Shown here: piece by piece, positions 12,001-23,776 of the stretch
Numbering within the stretch: the first letter of the stretch is position 1
Layout of the letters: each line of letters starts with the position of its first letter
DNA from: Arenicola marina
Taxonomy: Eukaryota; Annelida; Polychaeta; Arenicolidae
Direction of reading: 5' to 3'
Length of the DNA: 64,000 nucleotides
Assembly (NCBI GenBank): GCA_964019135.1
Contig: OZ025258.1
Location: forward strand, 32,792,186 to 32,856,185
The notes under the pieces: generated by a model
Told to the model about the DNA's origin: nothing
The model's input: the letters and a program-made list of their open reading frames with translations, nothing else
Databases searched by the model: none
Position numbers and translations under genes: made by a program

Positions 12001-15000
12001 GGGACGAGGCTCTGTGGAGAGAGGGACGAGGCTCTGTGGAGAGAGGGACGAGGCTCTGTGGAGAGAGGGACGAGGCTCAGTGGAGAGAGGGACGAGGCTC
12101 TGTGGAGAGAGGGACGAGGCTCTGTGGAGAGAGGGACGAGGCTCAGTGGAGAGAGGGACGAGGCTCTGTGGAGAGAGGGACGAGGCTCTGTGGAGAGAGG
12201 GACGAGGCTCTGTGGAGAGAGGGACGAGGCTCTGTCGAGAGAGGGACGAGGCTCAGTGGAGAGAGGGACGAGGCTCTGTGGAGAGAGGGACGAGGCTCTG
12301 TGGAGAGAGGGACGAGGCTCTGCGGAGAGAAGGACGAGGCTCAGTGGAGAGAGGGACGAGGCTCTGTGGAGAGAGGGACGAGGCTCTGTGGAGAGAGGGA
12401 CACAGCTCAATGGAGAGAGGGACGAGACTCTGTGGAGAGAGGGACGAGGCTCTGTGAAGAGAGGGACGAGGCTCTGTGGAGAGAGGGACGAGGCTCAGTG
12501 GAGAGAGGGACGAGGCTCTGTGGAGAGAAGGACGAGGCTGAGTGGAGAGAGGGACGAGGCTCTGTGGAGAGAGGGACGAGGCTCAGTGGAGAGAGGAACG
12601 AGGCTCTGTGGAGAGAGGGACGAGACTATGTGGAGAGAGGGACGAGGCTCTGTGGAGAGAGGGACGAGGCTCTGTGGAGAGAGGGACGAGTCTCTGTCGA
12701 GAGAGGGACGAGGCTCTGTGGAGAGAGGGACGAGGCTCTGTCGAGAGAGGGACGAGGCTCAGTGGAGAGAGGGACGAGACTCTGTGGAGAGAGGGACGAG
12801 GCTCTGTGGAGAGAGGGACGAGGCTCTGTGGAGAGAAGGACGAGGCTCAGTGGAGAGAGGGACGAGGCTCTGTGGAGAGAGGGACGAGGCTCAGTGGAGA
12901 GAGGGACGAGGCTCTGTGGAGAGAAGGACGAGGCTCAGTGGAGAGAGGGACGAGGCTCTGTGGAGAGAGGGACGAGGCTCAGTGGAGAGAGGGACGAGGC
13001 TCTGTGGAGAGAGGGACGAGACTATGTGGAGAGAGGGACGAGGCTCTGTGGAGAGAGGGACGAGACTATGTGGAGAGAGGGACGAGGCTCTGTGGAGAGA
13101 GGGACGAGGCTCTGTGGAGAGAGGGACGAGGCTCTGTGGAGAGAGGGACGAGGCTCAGTGGAGAGAGGGACGAGGCTCTGTGGAGAGAGGGACGAGGCTC
13201 TGTGGAGAGAGGGACGAGGCTCTGTGGAGAGAGGGACGAGGCTCTGTGGAGAGAGGGACGAGACTCTGTGGAGAGAGGGACGAGGCTCAGTGGAGAGAGG
13301 GACGAGGCTCTGTGGAGAGAGGGACGAGGCTCTGTGGAGAGAGGGACGAGGCTCTGTGGAGAGAGGGACGAGGCTCTGTGGAGAGAGGGACGAGGCTCTG
13401 TGGAGGGAGGGACGAGGCTCAGTGGAGAGAGGGACGAGGCTCTGTGGAGAGAGGGACGAGACTCTGTGGAGAGAGGGACGAGACTCTGTGGAGAGAGGGA
13501 CGAGGTTCAGTGGAGAGAGGGACGAGGCTCTGTGGAGAGAGGGACGAGGCTCTGTGGAGAGAGGGACGAGGCTCTGTGGAGAGAGGGACGAGGCTCTGTG
13601 GAGAGAGGGACGAGGCTCTGTGGAGAGAGGGACGAGGCTCAGTGGAGAGAGGGACGAGGCTCTGTGGAGAGAGGGACGAGGCTCTGTGGAGAGAGGGACG
13701 AGGCTCAGTGGAGAGAGGGACGAGGCTCTGTGGAGAGAGGGACGAGGCTCTGTGGAGAGAGGGACGAGGCTCTGTGGAGAGAGGGACGAGGCTCTGTCGA
13801 GAGAGGGACGAGGCTCAGTGGAGAGAGGGACGAGGCTCTGTGGAGAGAGGGACGAGGCTCTGTGGAGAGAGGGACGAGGCTCTGCGGAGAGAAGGACGAG
13901 GCTCAGTGGAGAGAGGGACGAGGCTCTGTGGAGAGAGGGACGAGGCTCTGTGGAGAGAGGGACACAGCTCAATGGAGAGAGGGACGAGACTCTGTGGAGA
14001 GAGGGACGAGGCTCTGTGGAGAGAGGGACGAGGCTCTGTGGAGAGAGGGACGAGGCTCAGTGGAGAGAGGGACGAGGCTCTGTGGAGAGAAGGACGAGGC
14101 TGAGTGGAGAGAGGGACGAGGCTCTGTGGAGAGAGGGACGAGGCTCAGTGGAGAGAGGAACGAGGCTCTGTGGAGAGAGGGACGAGACTATGTGGAGAGA
14201 GGGACGAGGCTCTGTGGAGAGAGGGACGAGGCTCTGTGGAGAGAGGGACGAGGCTCTGTGGAGAGAGGGACGAGGCTCAGTGGAGAGAGGGACGAGGCTC
14301 TGTGGAGAGAGGGACGAGGCTCTGTGGAGAGTGGGACACAGCTCAATGGAGAGAGGGACGAGACTCTGTGGAGAGAGGGACGAGGCTCTGTGGAGAGAGG
14401 GACGAGTCTCTGTCGAGAGAGGGACGAGGCTCTGTGGAGAGAGGGACGAGGCTCTGTCGAGAGAGGGACGAGGCTCAGTGGAGAGAGGGACGAGACTCTG
14501 TGGAGAGAGGGACGAGGCTCTGTGGAGAGAGGGACGAGGCTCTGTGGAGAGAAGGACGAGGCTCAGTGGAGAGAGGGACGAGGCTCTGTGGAGAGAGGGA
14601 CGAGGCTCAGTGGAGAGAGGGACGAGGCTCTGTGGAGAGAAGGACGAGGCTCAGTGGAGAGAGGGACGAGGCTCTGTGGAGAGAGGGACGAGGCTCAGTG
14701 GAGAGAGGGACGAGGCTCTGTGGAGAGAGGGACGAGACTATGTGGAGAGAGGGACGAGGCTCTGTGGAGAGAGGGACGAGACTATGTGGAGAGAGGGACG
14801 AGGCTCTGTGGAGAGAGGGACGAGGCTCTGTGGAGAGAGGGACGAGGCTCTGTGGAGAGAGGGACGAGGCTCAGTGGAGAGAGGGACGAGGCTCTGTGGA
14901 GAGAGGGACGAGGCTCTGTGGAGAGAGGGACGAGGCTCTGTGGAGAGAGGGACGAGGCTCTGTGGAGAGAGGGACGAGACTCTGTGGAGAGAGGGACGAG

Positions 15001-15628
15001 GCTCAGTGGAGAGAGGGACGAGGCTCTGTGGAGAGAGGGACGAGGCTCTGTGGAGAGAGGGACGAGGCTCTGTGGAGAGAGGGACGAGGCTCTGTGGAGA
15101 GAGGGACGAGGCTCTGTGGAGGGAGGGACGAGGCTCAGTGGAGAGAGGGACGAGGCTCTGTGGAGAGAGGGACGAGACTCTGTGGAGAGAGGGACGAGAC
15201 TCTGTGGAGAGAGGGACGAGGCTCAGTGGAGAGAGGGACGAGGCTCTGTGGAGAGAGGGACGAGGCTCTGTGGAGAGAGGGACGAGGCTCTGTGGAGAGA
15301 GGGACCAGGCTCTGTGGAGAGAGGGACGAGGCTCTGTCGAGAGAGGGACGAGGCTCAGTGGAGAGAGGGACGAGACTCTGTGGAGAGAGGGACGAGGCTC
15401 TGTGGAGAGAGGGACGAGGCTCTGTGGAGAGAAGGACGAGGCTCAGTGGAGAGAGGGACGAGGCTCTGTGGAGAGAGGGACGAGGCTCTGTGGAGAGAGG
15501 GACGAGGCTCTGTGGAGAGAGGGACGAGGCTCAGTGGAGAGAGGGACGAGGCTCTGTGGAGAGAAGGACGAGGCTCTGTGGAGAGAAGGACGAGGCTCAG
15601 TGGAGAGAGGGACACGGCTAAATGGAGA
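1..15628. repeat. 22-bp minisatellite/satellite array with 2,970-bp higher-order period
   Basis: About 710 head-to-tail copies of a 22-bp unit reading gtggagagagggacgaggct + ct. Common variants are aggctcagtgg, gagactctgtgg, gctctgtcgag and the rarer gggacacagctcaatgg. The array is already running at base 1 and ends in degenerate units at about 15600-15628. The variants are not random: the same order of variant units returns every 2,970 bp (135 units) through about the first 8.6 kb, and then at 2,948 and 3,014 bp, showing unit-number changes. Long stretches of the first three periods show no difference I could find. The strand is purine-rich (GA) on + and pyrimidine-rich on -. No gene is supported inside it. 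Confidence 0.97.
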
Positions 15629-16655
15629 ACGGAACTTTCAGTATATTAAACCCAGTATATTGCTCCATGAAAATAGAATAGCCGTTAAATTTAATGCCGG
15701 AGTGATAATATGACACGCTAAAACATCACAAAATAGCGGCGATCATTGGATGTTGCATGACGTAATTGTAGGTTCCCGTTTGAACAGCTGGAGAGCAGTA
15801 CGCATCAGACGGACAGTCATGATATTACTTTTGTTAAAAACATCGCAGGAAAAATGTCTATTCTAGATAGGATAAAACCAACATATCGAACACCTGCCAG
15901 TTACCTCCTTTCTCCCAAATGTCAATTCATCTGAATATCTACATACACCCTACACCTGTCTACATTTTTAGCGTGATCAACAGTTGCATCTACGTCACTG
16001 TGCGAGAAAGTTACGGTTTTGTTCGTTGAGTTGACGGCTGAGTTCTTTTTTACAGGTTTCGTGACAAATACTTACCACACGTTCCTAAATATGAGCCATA
16101 TATTTTGCATGATCCCTTAGATTGCTTAATAATGTACTCTTCTCTAGATTTATTATATTAATTTTGCGAATTAATTTAACCCGAAACTGGCCTTTAACAG
16201 TCGAACATAGTAATCAGTCGACACTTAGGTGATCTAATACAAATACAACCAAATTCGCTACTGTAGCACACTCGCATAGGATATGGTACGTATCTTCAAC
16301 TTTAATTGTCAGATCACAAACAATCTGAGGTTGTCTGATTGCTGCAGTTATCCGCGAAAAGGGCTATGAGAGTGGGTCCTCTGTATAACACCTATATACT
16401 CTCTGGTATACATCCAGTGTTAACATTGAATAATTTATTCGTTAATTTTGTCGGGCAGCTGATTTAATTATTAAAGACATGACATCAATGGCTTCGACCT
16501 CTCTTTGCTTGAATACATTTATGTACAGCTGATATTTACTCCGAATCCGAAAACGTCTCATCGGGGTTGTTACGCGAAATGAAAGTCCTAAGCCTATGCT
16601 TGAAATGGACTTTGAATATGCATGCATGTTACCTTAAGAGCTCGCTTGCTCTCGC
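15629..16655. other. Unique DNA, no gene seen
   Basis: AT-rich non-repetitive sequence between the 22-bp array and the next minisatellite. The longest open frames are short and have no recognisable motif or signal peptide. I see no tRNA, TIR or LINE remnant. Confidence 0.6.
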
Positions 16656-17236
16656 TATTATTGACAGGTTTGATTCTCTTAAGGATTGTGGTGTTATATG
16701 TTATTGACATGTTGGATGTGCTTAAGGACTGTGGTGTTATATGTAATGACATGTTCGATATGCTTAAGGACTGTGGTGTTATATGTTATTGACATGTTGG
16801 ATGTGCTTAAGGACTGTGGTGTTATATGTTATTGACAGGTTCGATGCTCTCAAGGACTGTGGTGTTATATGTTATTGACATGTTCGATGTGCTCAAGGAC
16901 TGTGGTGCTATATGTTATTGATATGTTCGATGTGTTCAAGGACTGTGGTGTTATATGTTCATGACATGCTCGAAATGATTAAGGACTGTGGTGTTATATG
17001 TTATTGACATGTTCGATGTGGTGTTATATGTTATTGGGATGTTCGATGTGTTCAAGGACTGCGGTGTTATATGTTATTGGGATGTCCGATGTGTTCAAGG
17101 ACTGCGGTGTTATACGTTATTGACATGTTCGATGTGCTCAAGGACTGTGGTGCTATATGTTATTGACATGTTCGGTGTGCTCAAGGACTGTGACGTTATA
17201 TGTTATTGACATGTTCGATGTTCTCAAGGACTGTGG
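16656..17236. repeat. 43-bp minisatellite (about 13 copies)
   Basis: Imperfect tandem copies of a 43-bp unit with core aaggactgtggtgttatatg followed by ttattgacatgttcgatgtgc. Some copies lose a few bases: near 16740 'gtaatgac' replaces 'gttattgac', and one copy around 17015 is shortened. Short forward open frames here only reflect the repeat. The unit is unrelated in sequence to the 43-bp repeat at 32232-36905 despite the equal length. Confidence 0.93.
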
Positions 17237-17360
17237 ATGGTATTGATATCGCTGCTGTTGTGTAGGCCGGTGTAACACAGAACCCAATATGCCATACACG
17301 AAAGGAGACCGTTCTGACATGGAGTTGTGAAGCTGGTCCTTTATTTAACAATATCTGAGA

Positions 17361-17600
17361 TACACCGTCTGTCCGGGACTTGCCAGTCCGTGAAGCGGGA
17401 TACACCGTCTGTTTGGGACTTGCCAGACTGTGAAGCGGGATACACCGTCTGTTTGGGACTTGCCAGACTGTGAAGCGGGATACACCGTCTGTCTGGGACT
17501 TGCCAGGCCGTGAAGCGGGATACACCGTCTGTCTGGGACTTGCCAGGCCGTGAAGCGGGATACACCGTCTGTCTGGGACTTGCCAGACCGTGAAGCGGGA
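17361..17600. repeat. 40-bp minisatellite (6 copies)
   Basis: Six exact-length 40-bp units starting at 17361, 17401, 17441, 17481, 17521 and 17561, each beginning tacaccgtctgt and ending gtgaagcggga. Units differ by a few substitutions (tttgggactt or tctgggactt; cagactg, caggccg or cagaccg). The minus-strand open frames across it are repeat artefacts. Confidence 0.95.
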
Positions 17601-18350
17601 TACCGGACTCGCCCGTTGTCCAGCCTTATCGTCAGTCAGCGCGTTTCCTGAGCAAGAGTGACACAAGTCAGGGCATGACATTCAAAATGACGGTATTACA
17701 TACACTTTCAATCAAATATCGAGATCATTCTCCAAACACACAGGGGGCATTGACCTTATGTCGGGATAAGATAAAACTTTCAAGTCACTCATAAACATGA
17801 ACATGAATATAATCGCGACTTAACATTGTCGAGGAAGAGTGGATACTTAATTGTCTAGGTTAGAATACTAGTTTTATTAGAATTTATTCGAATTATTAGA
17901 CATGTAAAAAATGGCTCATTGACATTAGACGGCGAGCTTGGGGTACGGCTCGATAGATTTACTTGACACTTACCGAGTAAAATAAATTCCTTGCGCAGTC
18001 CCAAAGGCGCGGTCGCAATACATGTCATAGCCACGGGTAATAAACGCCCTTCTCAGCTGAAATGACAAGCAAACAAGCTTCTCCAACCCACTCGGGGTCG
18101 CCATGTTGTTATCATGGAACTTACAGCACTAAAGCACATCACAAACATAGTCGGATCGAATTCGATATGGCTAGTCAACTTCTCGTTGACCAACCATGAT
18201 CCAGTTCAATGCGATCATGTCAAGTTACATCGACGACATAAACGACGTACCTGTCTGCCGTCAATCGCCGCCACTCCCTCCTCCCTCCACCTACGGCTAG
18301 GACTGACTTACCTCATGGCCAGGGTGACCGCTCACTGTGAATTACTAGTG
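17601..18350. other. Unique DNA downstream of Ly6 gene L1
   Basis: Lies 3' of the proposed last exon of L1. It should hold the L1 3'UTR and polyadenylation site, but I could not place them with confidence. No other gene is recognised. Confidence 0.5.
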
Positions 18351-21064
18351 TTAACATGTCTTACCATCCGTGGGGCTTGTCTGGGTCAAGGCGGCTTGGC
18401 CCTCACACCCTGTAAAAAGAAGAAATGTGTCAAAATAATAACTACGACGACGTGAACCATGTGCAGTCAATCTCACTTATTGGTCTATTCGGCACTGCCA
18501 ATTTTTAACTCAAATTTCTTGTTCACACTCGTCAGTGGCTGATTTCACGCACGCAGTTTAGCCGACTACGAAGCTTAATCGGCTGAAGTTACCATGTAAA
18601 TGATGGAAGATTGTAAATTATGTACATGAAATAATAGGACACCATGTCGCCGGGTAAACTATATACGTGAAATAGGCCAAACTGAAGGCTTGTCCATCCA
18701 CGATACTTTCAACAGGAATAACTACTTCCGATAGCTCCTTACAGCATAGTTTATTTATTTTTTATTTTTTATTTTTCATTCATTTTCTGTGACAAGATGG
18801 CGTCAATGCACTAACGTGTTGCAAAAGTTTACTGCATAGTGTTTCAGTGGCTGCGAGGAGCACTGTGCCGTATTTGCCGCACGGACGCAATGCATGCTTG
18901 ACGAGGTAGTTCCACTTACCAGTTTGCAAGATGAGGCGAGTGACGTCGTTGTTACAGTTCTCGCCATAGCAAGCAAATTCGCATACGTTCGGTTTAGAAC
19001 AGACCACATATCCTAGTCTCAATTCGTCATCCAAGCTGCTCACAGGCGCACACCTCTTTGTGAATCTAAGCCTGCAAACATATGTTCATTTTGGTAAGAG
19101 AGCATATCCAGATTTCTGGGGTCGTGTACCGCGGGATACTTGGTGGTAAAAATACATCGTAATACCTAAAATAATCAAGCAAATTATTTTAGCGTTATAC
19201 AAAGAAGCGTTAATAACACAATACGACAATAAGTGTTCCTACATGCCCAGGGCAATACAACTGTTCCTAGATGCCCGGGGCGATACAAGTGTTCCTACAT
19301 GCCCGGGGCAATACAAGTGTTCCTACATGCCCGGGGCGATACAAGTGTTCCTACATGCCCGGGGCAATACAAGTGTTCCTACATGCCCGAGGCGATACAA
19401 GTGTTCCTACATGCCCGGGGCGATACAAGTGTTCCTACATGCCCGGGGCGATACAAGTGTTCCTACATGCCCGGGGCAATACAACTGTTCCTAGATGCCC
19501 GGGGCAATACAAGTGTTCCTACATGCCCGGGGCGATACAACTGTTCTTACATGCCCGGGGCGATACAAGTGTTTCTAGATGCCCGGGGCAATACAACTGT
19601 TCCTACATGCCCGGGGCAATACAAGTGTTCCTAGATGCCCGGGGCAATACAAGTGTTCCTACATGCCCAGGGCAATACAAGTGTTCCTACATGCCCGGGG
19701 CGATACAAGTGTTCCTACATGCCCAGGGCAATACAAGTGTTCCTACATGCCCGGGGCGATACAAGTGTTCCTACATGCCCGGGGCAATACAAGTGTTCCT
19801 ACATGCCCGGGGCAATACAACTGTTCCTACATGCCCGGGGCAATACAAGTGTTCCTACATGCCCAGGGCAATACAAGTGTTCCTACATGCCCGGGGCAAG
19901 ACAAGTGTTCCTACATGCCCGGGGCAATACAAGTGTCCCTACATTGCCCAGGGCAATACAAGTGTCCCTACATGCCCGGGGCAATACATGTGTTCCTACA
20001 TGCCCGCAGCAATACAAGTGTTCCTACATGCCCGGGGCAATACAAGTGTCCCTACATTGCCCAGGGCAATACAAGTGTTCCTACATGCCCGTGGCAATAC
20101 AAGTGTTCCTACATGCCCGGGGCAATACAAGTGTCCCTACATGCCCGGGGCAATACATGTGTTCCTACATGCCCGCGGCAATACAAGTGTTCCTACATGC
20201 CCGGGGCAATACAAGTGTTCCTACATTGCCCAGGGCAATACAAGTGTTCCTACATGCCCGGGGCAATACAAGTGTTCCTACATTGCCCAGGGCAATACAA
20301 GTGTTCCTACATTGCCCGAGGCAATAGGGTAAGCGTGCTTACGTTCCGGAGGCAGCATTACAGGCGACCTTGGCTAAGCAATAGTGGTTCTCTGAGTTGC
20401 ATTCCTCGTCCAGACAGTCTTCTTCGCTATAGACGTTCCTGCATGTCTTACAGGTAATTCCTGGAATACATCGAAGAAGATCACACTGTGTTGAATATAA
20501 TAACAATGGAAATACATAGATTTGCTTCTCCCGGTCGCTGCCTACAATGCGACTGGTAGGGTTTAAGGTGTCTTACAGCGTCAGGTCTCACAACAATGGC
20601 TTCTGAGCGTAACGACAAAAGCGTCTACATAGACAACATTTCGTTTTTAATCTTCAAATAACTTGACCATAAGGAAGAGACTAGCAGTAAACCATAGACG
20701 CCATGAATGGCGGGTTGTGGACTGTGGTAAATATGACAGAGAAACATTCCCCTTGGCAAAGAAAAGTTGATCTATTACCGTAACGGATATACAGTCGCCG
20801 GGGGCCGATGCGAAACACTGCATTACTGGGATAAATCAATGCTACATAGAAGTCTTCATATAATTATTCACGCAATAGCAAAACTTTGTAATGTGATGAA
20901 ATTGAAGACGAAAGGTTCAGCTGTAATAATTCAGTCGGTTCAAAAATTGGATCCTCTCTAGTGTTAATAGACTGGCGCTACCATGGAGACCAGAACTTAC
21001 CCACGCTGAGTCCTATGGAGACCAACACGACCAGAGACCCCAGAAGGGCGGCTGAACACTTCAT
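18351..21064 (-). CDS. L1: secreted Ly6/uPAR (three-finger) domain protein, four coding exons
   Basis: Coding exons on the minus strand are 21064-21001, 20460-20343, 19071-18920 and 18409-18351, flanked by GTAAGT/GTAAGC donors and AG acceptors (the last is cttctttttacag). Phases are 1, 2, 1 and the total is 393 nt, giving 130 residues plus TAA. Residues 1-21 form a signal peptide (MKCSAALLGSLV then VLVSIGLSV). Exon 2 opens the LU domain with ITCKTC and ends CNAASG. Exon 3 carries the three-finger ending CEFACYGENCNN, with the family's C-x4-C-N. The last exon is short and polar (CEGQAALTQTSPTDGKTC), so the product looks secreted, not GPI-anchored. A different terminal exon cannot be excluded. 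The protein is more diverged from L3-L7 than they are from one another. LU domains usually bind receptors or ion channels extracellularly; no specific partner can be inferred. Intron 2 holds a 28-bp minisatellite. Confidence 0.8.
19229..20329. repeat. 28-bp minisatellite inside L1 intron 2 (about 39 copies)
   Basis: Tandem copies of ggggcaatacaagtgttcct + acatgccc, with variants aactgttcct, ggcgatac, cattgcccag and gtgtcccta. It fills most of the 1.27-kb intron between L1 exons 2 and 3 and stops about 13 nt from the exon 2 donor (GTAAGC, 20342-20337). Because 28 is 1 mod 3, all three forward frames are open, giving repeat-only open frames of up to 353 codons that are not genes. Confidence 0.95.
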
Positions 21065-21439
21065 GTTGAATCTGTTGCCTGTCTGTAAGTGAAGTAAGAA
21101 ACTCAGTCACATCTATGGACGTTGGAGCTTAGTCACTTGAAAGAGATCATGCAGTTATTATCTAACAATATAGATCAAGCAAATAACATACATACAAATG
21201 GCAAACCAGCATCGCATGAGCGAAATTCATTACAAATGCATAACATTACTCTTCGCAGTTATACTTTTCGATCGTAAATACTAAGAACAACAATCAAAAG
21301 CGCTAAATATCGATCAAAGACTTTGAACGAATAGGCGATGGTCAGTATGATACCGTTAGAAAAAAAGTAGTCTGCATGTAAGAACACACATGAATGTATC
21401 AGCGTATTCTTAGTGCTAGCGGAAATAATATCAACTGAC

Positions 21440-21462
21440 CTCGTACGGCAGAAGTCCCGAGG
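21440..21462 (-). promoter_or_regulatory. L1 probable transcription start and non-coding first exon
   Basis: Downstream of the TATA box the minus strand reads to TACGAG followed by a donor GTCAGT (exon end at 21440). A good acceptor, cttacttcacttacag, lies just before the ATG exon (exon start 21082, ATG at 21064). This suggests a short untranslated exon joined to the signal-peptide exon. The 5' edge is estimated from the usual 25-30 nt TATA-to-start spacing. Confidence 0.4.
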
Positions 21463-21488
21463 ATACGATCTCTGGTAATGTGATGGCA

Positions 21489-21496
21489 TTTTTATA
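21489..21496 (-). promoter_or_regulatory. TATA box of L1
   Basis: The minus strand reads gggagggTATAAAAAtgcc, a canonical TATA box with a G-rich 5' flank. It is 425 nt upstream of the L1 ATG and on the same strand, with the proposed untranslated exon 30-50 nt downstream. Confidence 0.55.
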
Positions 21497-21975
21497 CCCT
21501 CCCCGAGAACGCATGTTGACGTCATGGTAAGTGGGCTGATGGACAGAGGTCGATCAGCAGTGTCAGCTCCCGTGATAGCTATTGATTACGCTTCAGAGCA
21601 GCCTACCCTATCCACCCTAAAACTGAAGTGCACACGTATGATTTTGAAATACGGCTCATTTACTTTCTATTGACCATAGATGAAATATGTTCAATAGGAG
21701 GTGGTTAGGGAGATATTCTTCGTCTCTTTTTGGGTATCTTTTGACAGGATGTTTAGGCGAGTGACGTCAGATATTGTCAGCCGCTGCAGCTGTTGCCAGG
21801 GGTGACACATCTCAAGTGCCGTGTTTTGCTTCCCCTTCGGACGACGCTTGTAAATAGCTCAATCACAGAGACTCGGACCAAAATAAATCGATATGAAATA
21901 GAAGATTCAGTTGACCCGTGGACGACCTCACTAACCCAATGTTTCTGCTAACGCAGGTCTGATTTTGGGGTGCGC
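21497..21975. other. Unique DNA upstream of L1
   Basis: Presumed 5' flank of L1. No coding sequence is recognised. The motif gacgtca occurs at about 21519-21525, close upstream of the TATA box, but I do not claim a bound site. Confidence 0.4.
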
Positions 21976-23776
21976 ATCCTCCATACATTACACCCGCTCT
22001 CCATACACAACACCCGCCTTCTATGCACCACACCCTCCTTTCATACACTACACCCGCTGTCCATAACTACACCCGCCCTCCATACACAACACCCGCTTTC
22101 TATACACTACACCCTCCTTCCATACACTACACCCGCTCTCCATACACTGCACCCGTCCTCCATACACTACACTCGTCGTCCATGCACTACACCCGCCTTC
22201 CATACTCCACACCCGTTCTCCATCCACTATACCCGTCCTCTATCCACTACACCCGTCCTCCATCCGCTACACCCATCCTCCATACACTACACTTGTTCTT
22301 CATACATAACACCCTTATTTCATACATTACACGTGTCCTCCATACACTACATCCTACTTCCATGCACTACCCCCGGACTCTATACACTACATAGTCCTTC
22401 ATCCAGTACGCTGGTATTTCAGACATTACGCCCGTCCTCCATACACTACACTTGTTCTTCATACATAACACTCTGATTTCATACAATGCACGTGCCCTCC
22501 ATACAATACATCCGACTTCCATGCATTAAACCCGGACTCTATACACTACATAATCCTTCATCCAGTATGCTGGTATTTCATACACTACACCCGTCCTCCG
22601 TACACTAAACCCGTCCTCCATACACTACACCCGTCCTCCATACCCTACGCCCGTCCTACATACACTACACCCGCTTTCCATACACTACACCCGTCCACCA
22701 TACCCTACGCCCGTCCTCCATGCATTACACCCGCCTTTCATACACTACACCCGGCCTCCATACACTACACCCGCTTTCCATACACTTCTCCCATCTTCTA
22801 TACTCTGTCCTTGCCTTCCATAATCTGTCCACACCTGCCATATATTTCGTGCCCGCCTTCCCTACTCTGTCCCCGCCTTCCGTACTCTGTCCCCGCCTTT
22901 CATACTCTATTCCCGCCTTCCATACTCTGTCCTTGTCTTCCATACTCTGCTCCCGTCTTCCATACCCTGCCCCCCGCCTTCCATACTCTGCCCCTGCCTT
23001 CCATACTCTGCCCCTGCCTTCCATACTCTGTACCCGCCTTCCATACTCTGTCCCCACCTTCTATAATCTATTCCCGCCTTCTATACTCTGTCCCTGCCTT
23101 CCATATTCTGCCCCTGGTTTTCATACTCTGCCCCCGCCTTCCAGACTCTGTCCCCGCCCTCCATACTCTTGTCCCGCCTTCCATACTCTATCCCCGCCTT
23201 CCATACTCTATTTCCGCCTTCCATACTCTGCCCCTGCCTTCCATACTCTGTACCCGCCTTCCATACTCTGTCTCCGCCTTCTATAATCTATTCCCGCCTT
23301 CCATACTCTGCCCCTGCCATCCATACTCTGCCCCCGCTTTCCATACTCTGTCCCTACCTTCTATAATCTATTCCCGCCTTTTATACTCTGTCCCTGCCTT
23401 CCATATTCTGCCCCTGCTTTTCATACTCTGCCCCCGCCTTCCAGACTCTGTCCCCGCCCTCCATACTCTTGTCCCGCCTTCCATACTCTATCCCCGCCTT
23501 CCATACTCTATTTCCGCCTTCCATACTCTGCCTCCTCCTTCCATACTCTGTCCCCGCCTTCCATACCCTACCTCCGCCTTCCATACTCTGTCCCCGCCTT
23601 CCATACTCTGCCTCCGCCTTCCATAATCTGCCCCGCCTTCCATACTCTGCCCCTGCCTTTCATACTCTGTCCCCGCCTTCCCTACTCTGTCCCCGCCTAC
23701 CATACTTTGTCCCCGCCTACCATACTCTGTCCCCGCCTTCCATACTTTATCCACGCCTTCCATAGTCTGTCCCCTT
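21976..23776. repeat. 20-bp minisatellite array, two subfamilies (about 90 copies)
   Basis: Two contiguous blocks of the same 20-bp unit length. About 21976-22790 uses ccatacactacacccgtcct; about 22790-23776 uses ccatactctgtccccgcctt. The two consensus units share the frame ccata.-ct-.-cccg-ct, so they look like diverged subfamilies of one array. The second block contains a roughly 300-bp duplication: the segment around 23059-23220 returns at 23359-23520, including the rare units 'cttgtcccgcc' and 'tatttccgcc'. Open frames on both strands are repeat artefacts. Confidence 0.94.

Noticed and set aside
1693-15615. Minus-strand open frames (up to 316 codons, LSTEPRPSLHRASS type) in the 22-bp array
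   Set aside because: Antisense of the same repeat, open only because the unit lacks stops in that direction.
1-15713. Large forward open frames (up to 2,353 codons) in the 22-bp array
   Set aside because: The same 22-residue string appears in all three frames because the unit length is 1 mod 3. There is no signal, domain or splice context, so they are repeat artefacts.
17361-17600. Possible CRISPR array
   Set aside because: The 40-bp units are contiguous with no unique spacers, and the context is animal DNA.
19233-20457. Forward frames of 230-353 codons with a Cys/Pro-rich repeat
   Set aside because: They read the 28-bp intronic minisatellite of L1 on the opposite strand and exist in all three frames.
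21970-23765. Forward and reverse frames rich in TLH/PPS/YGRR repeats
   Set aside because: Products of the 20-bp minisatellite; several overlapping frames carry the same period.
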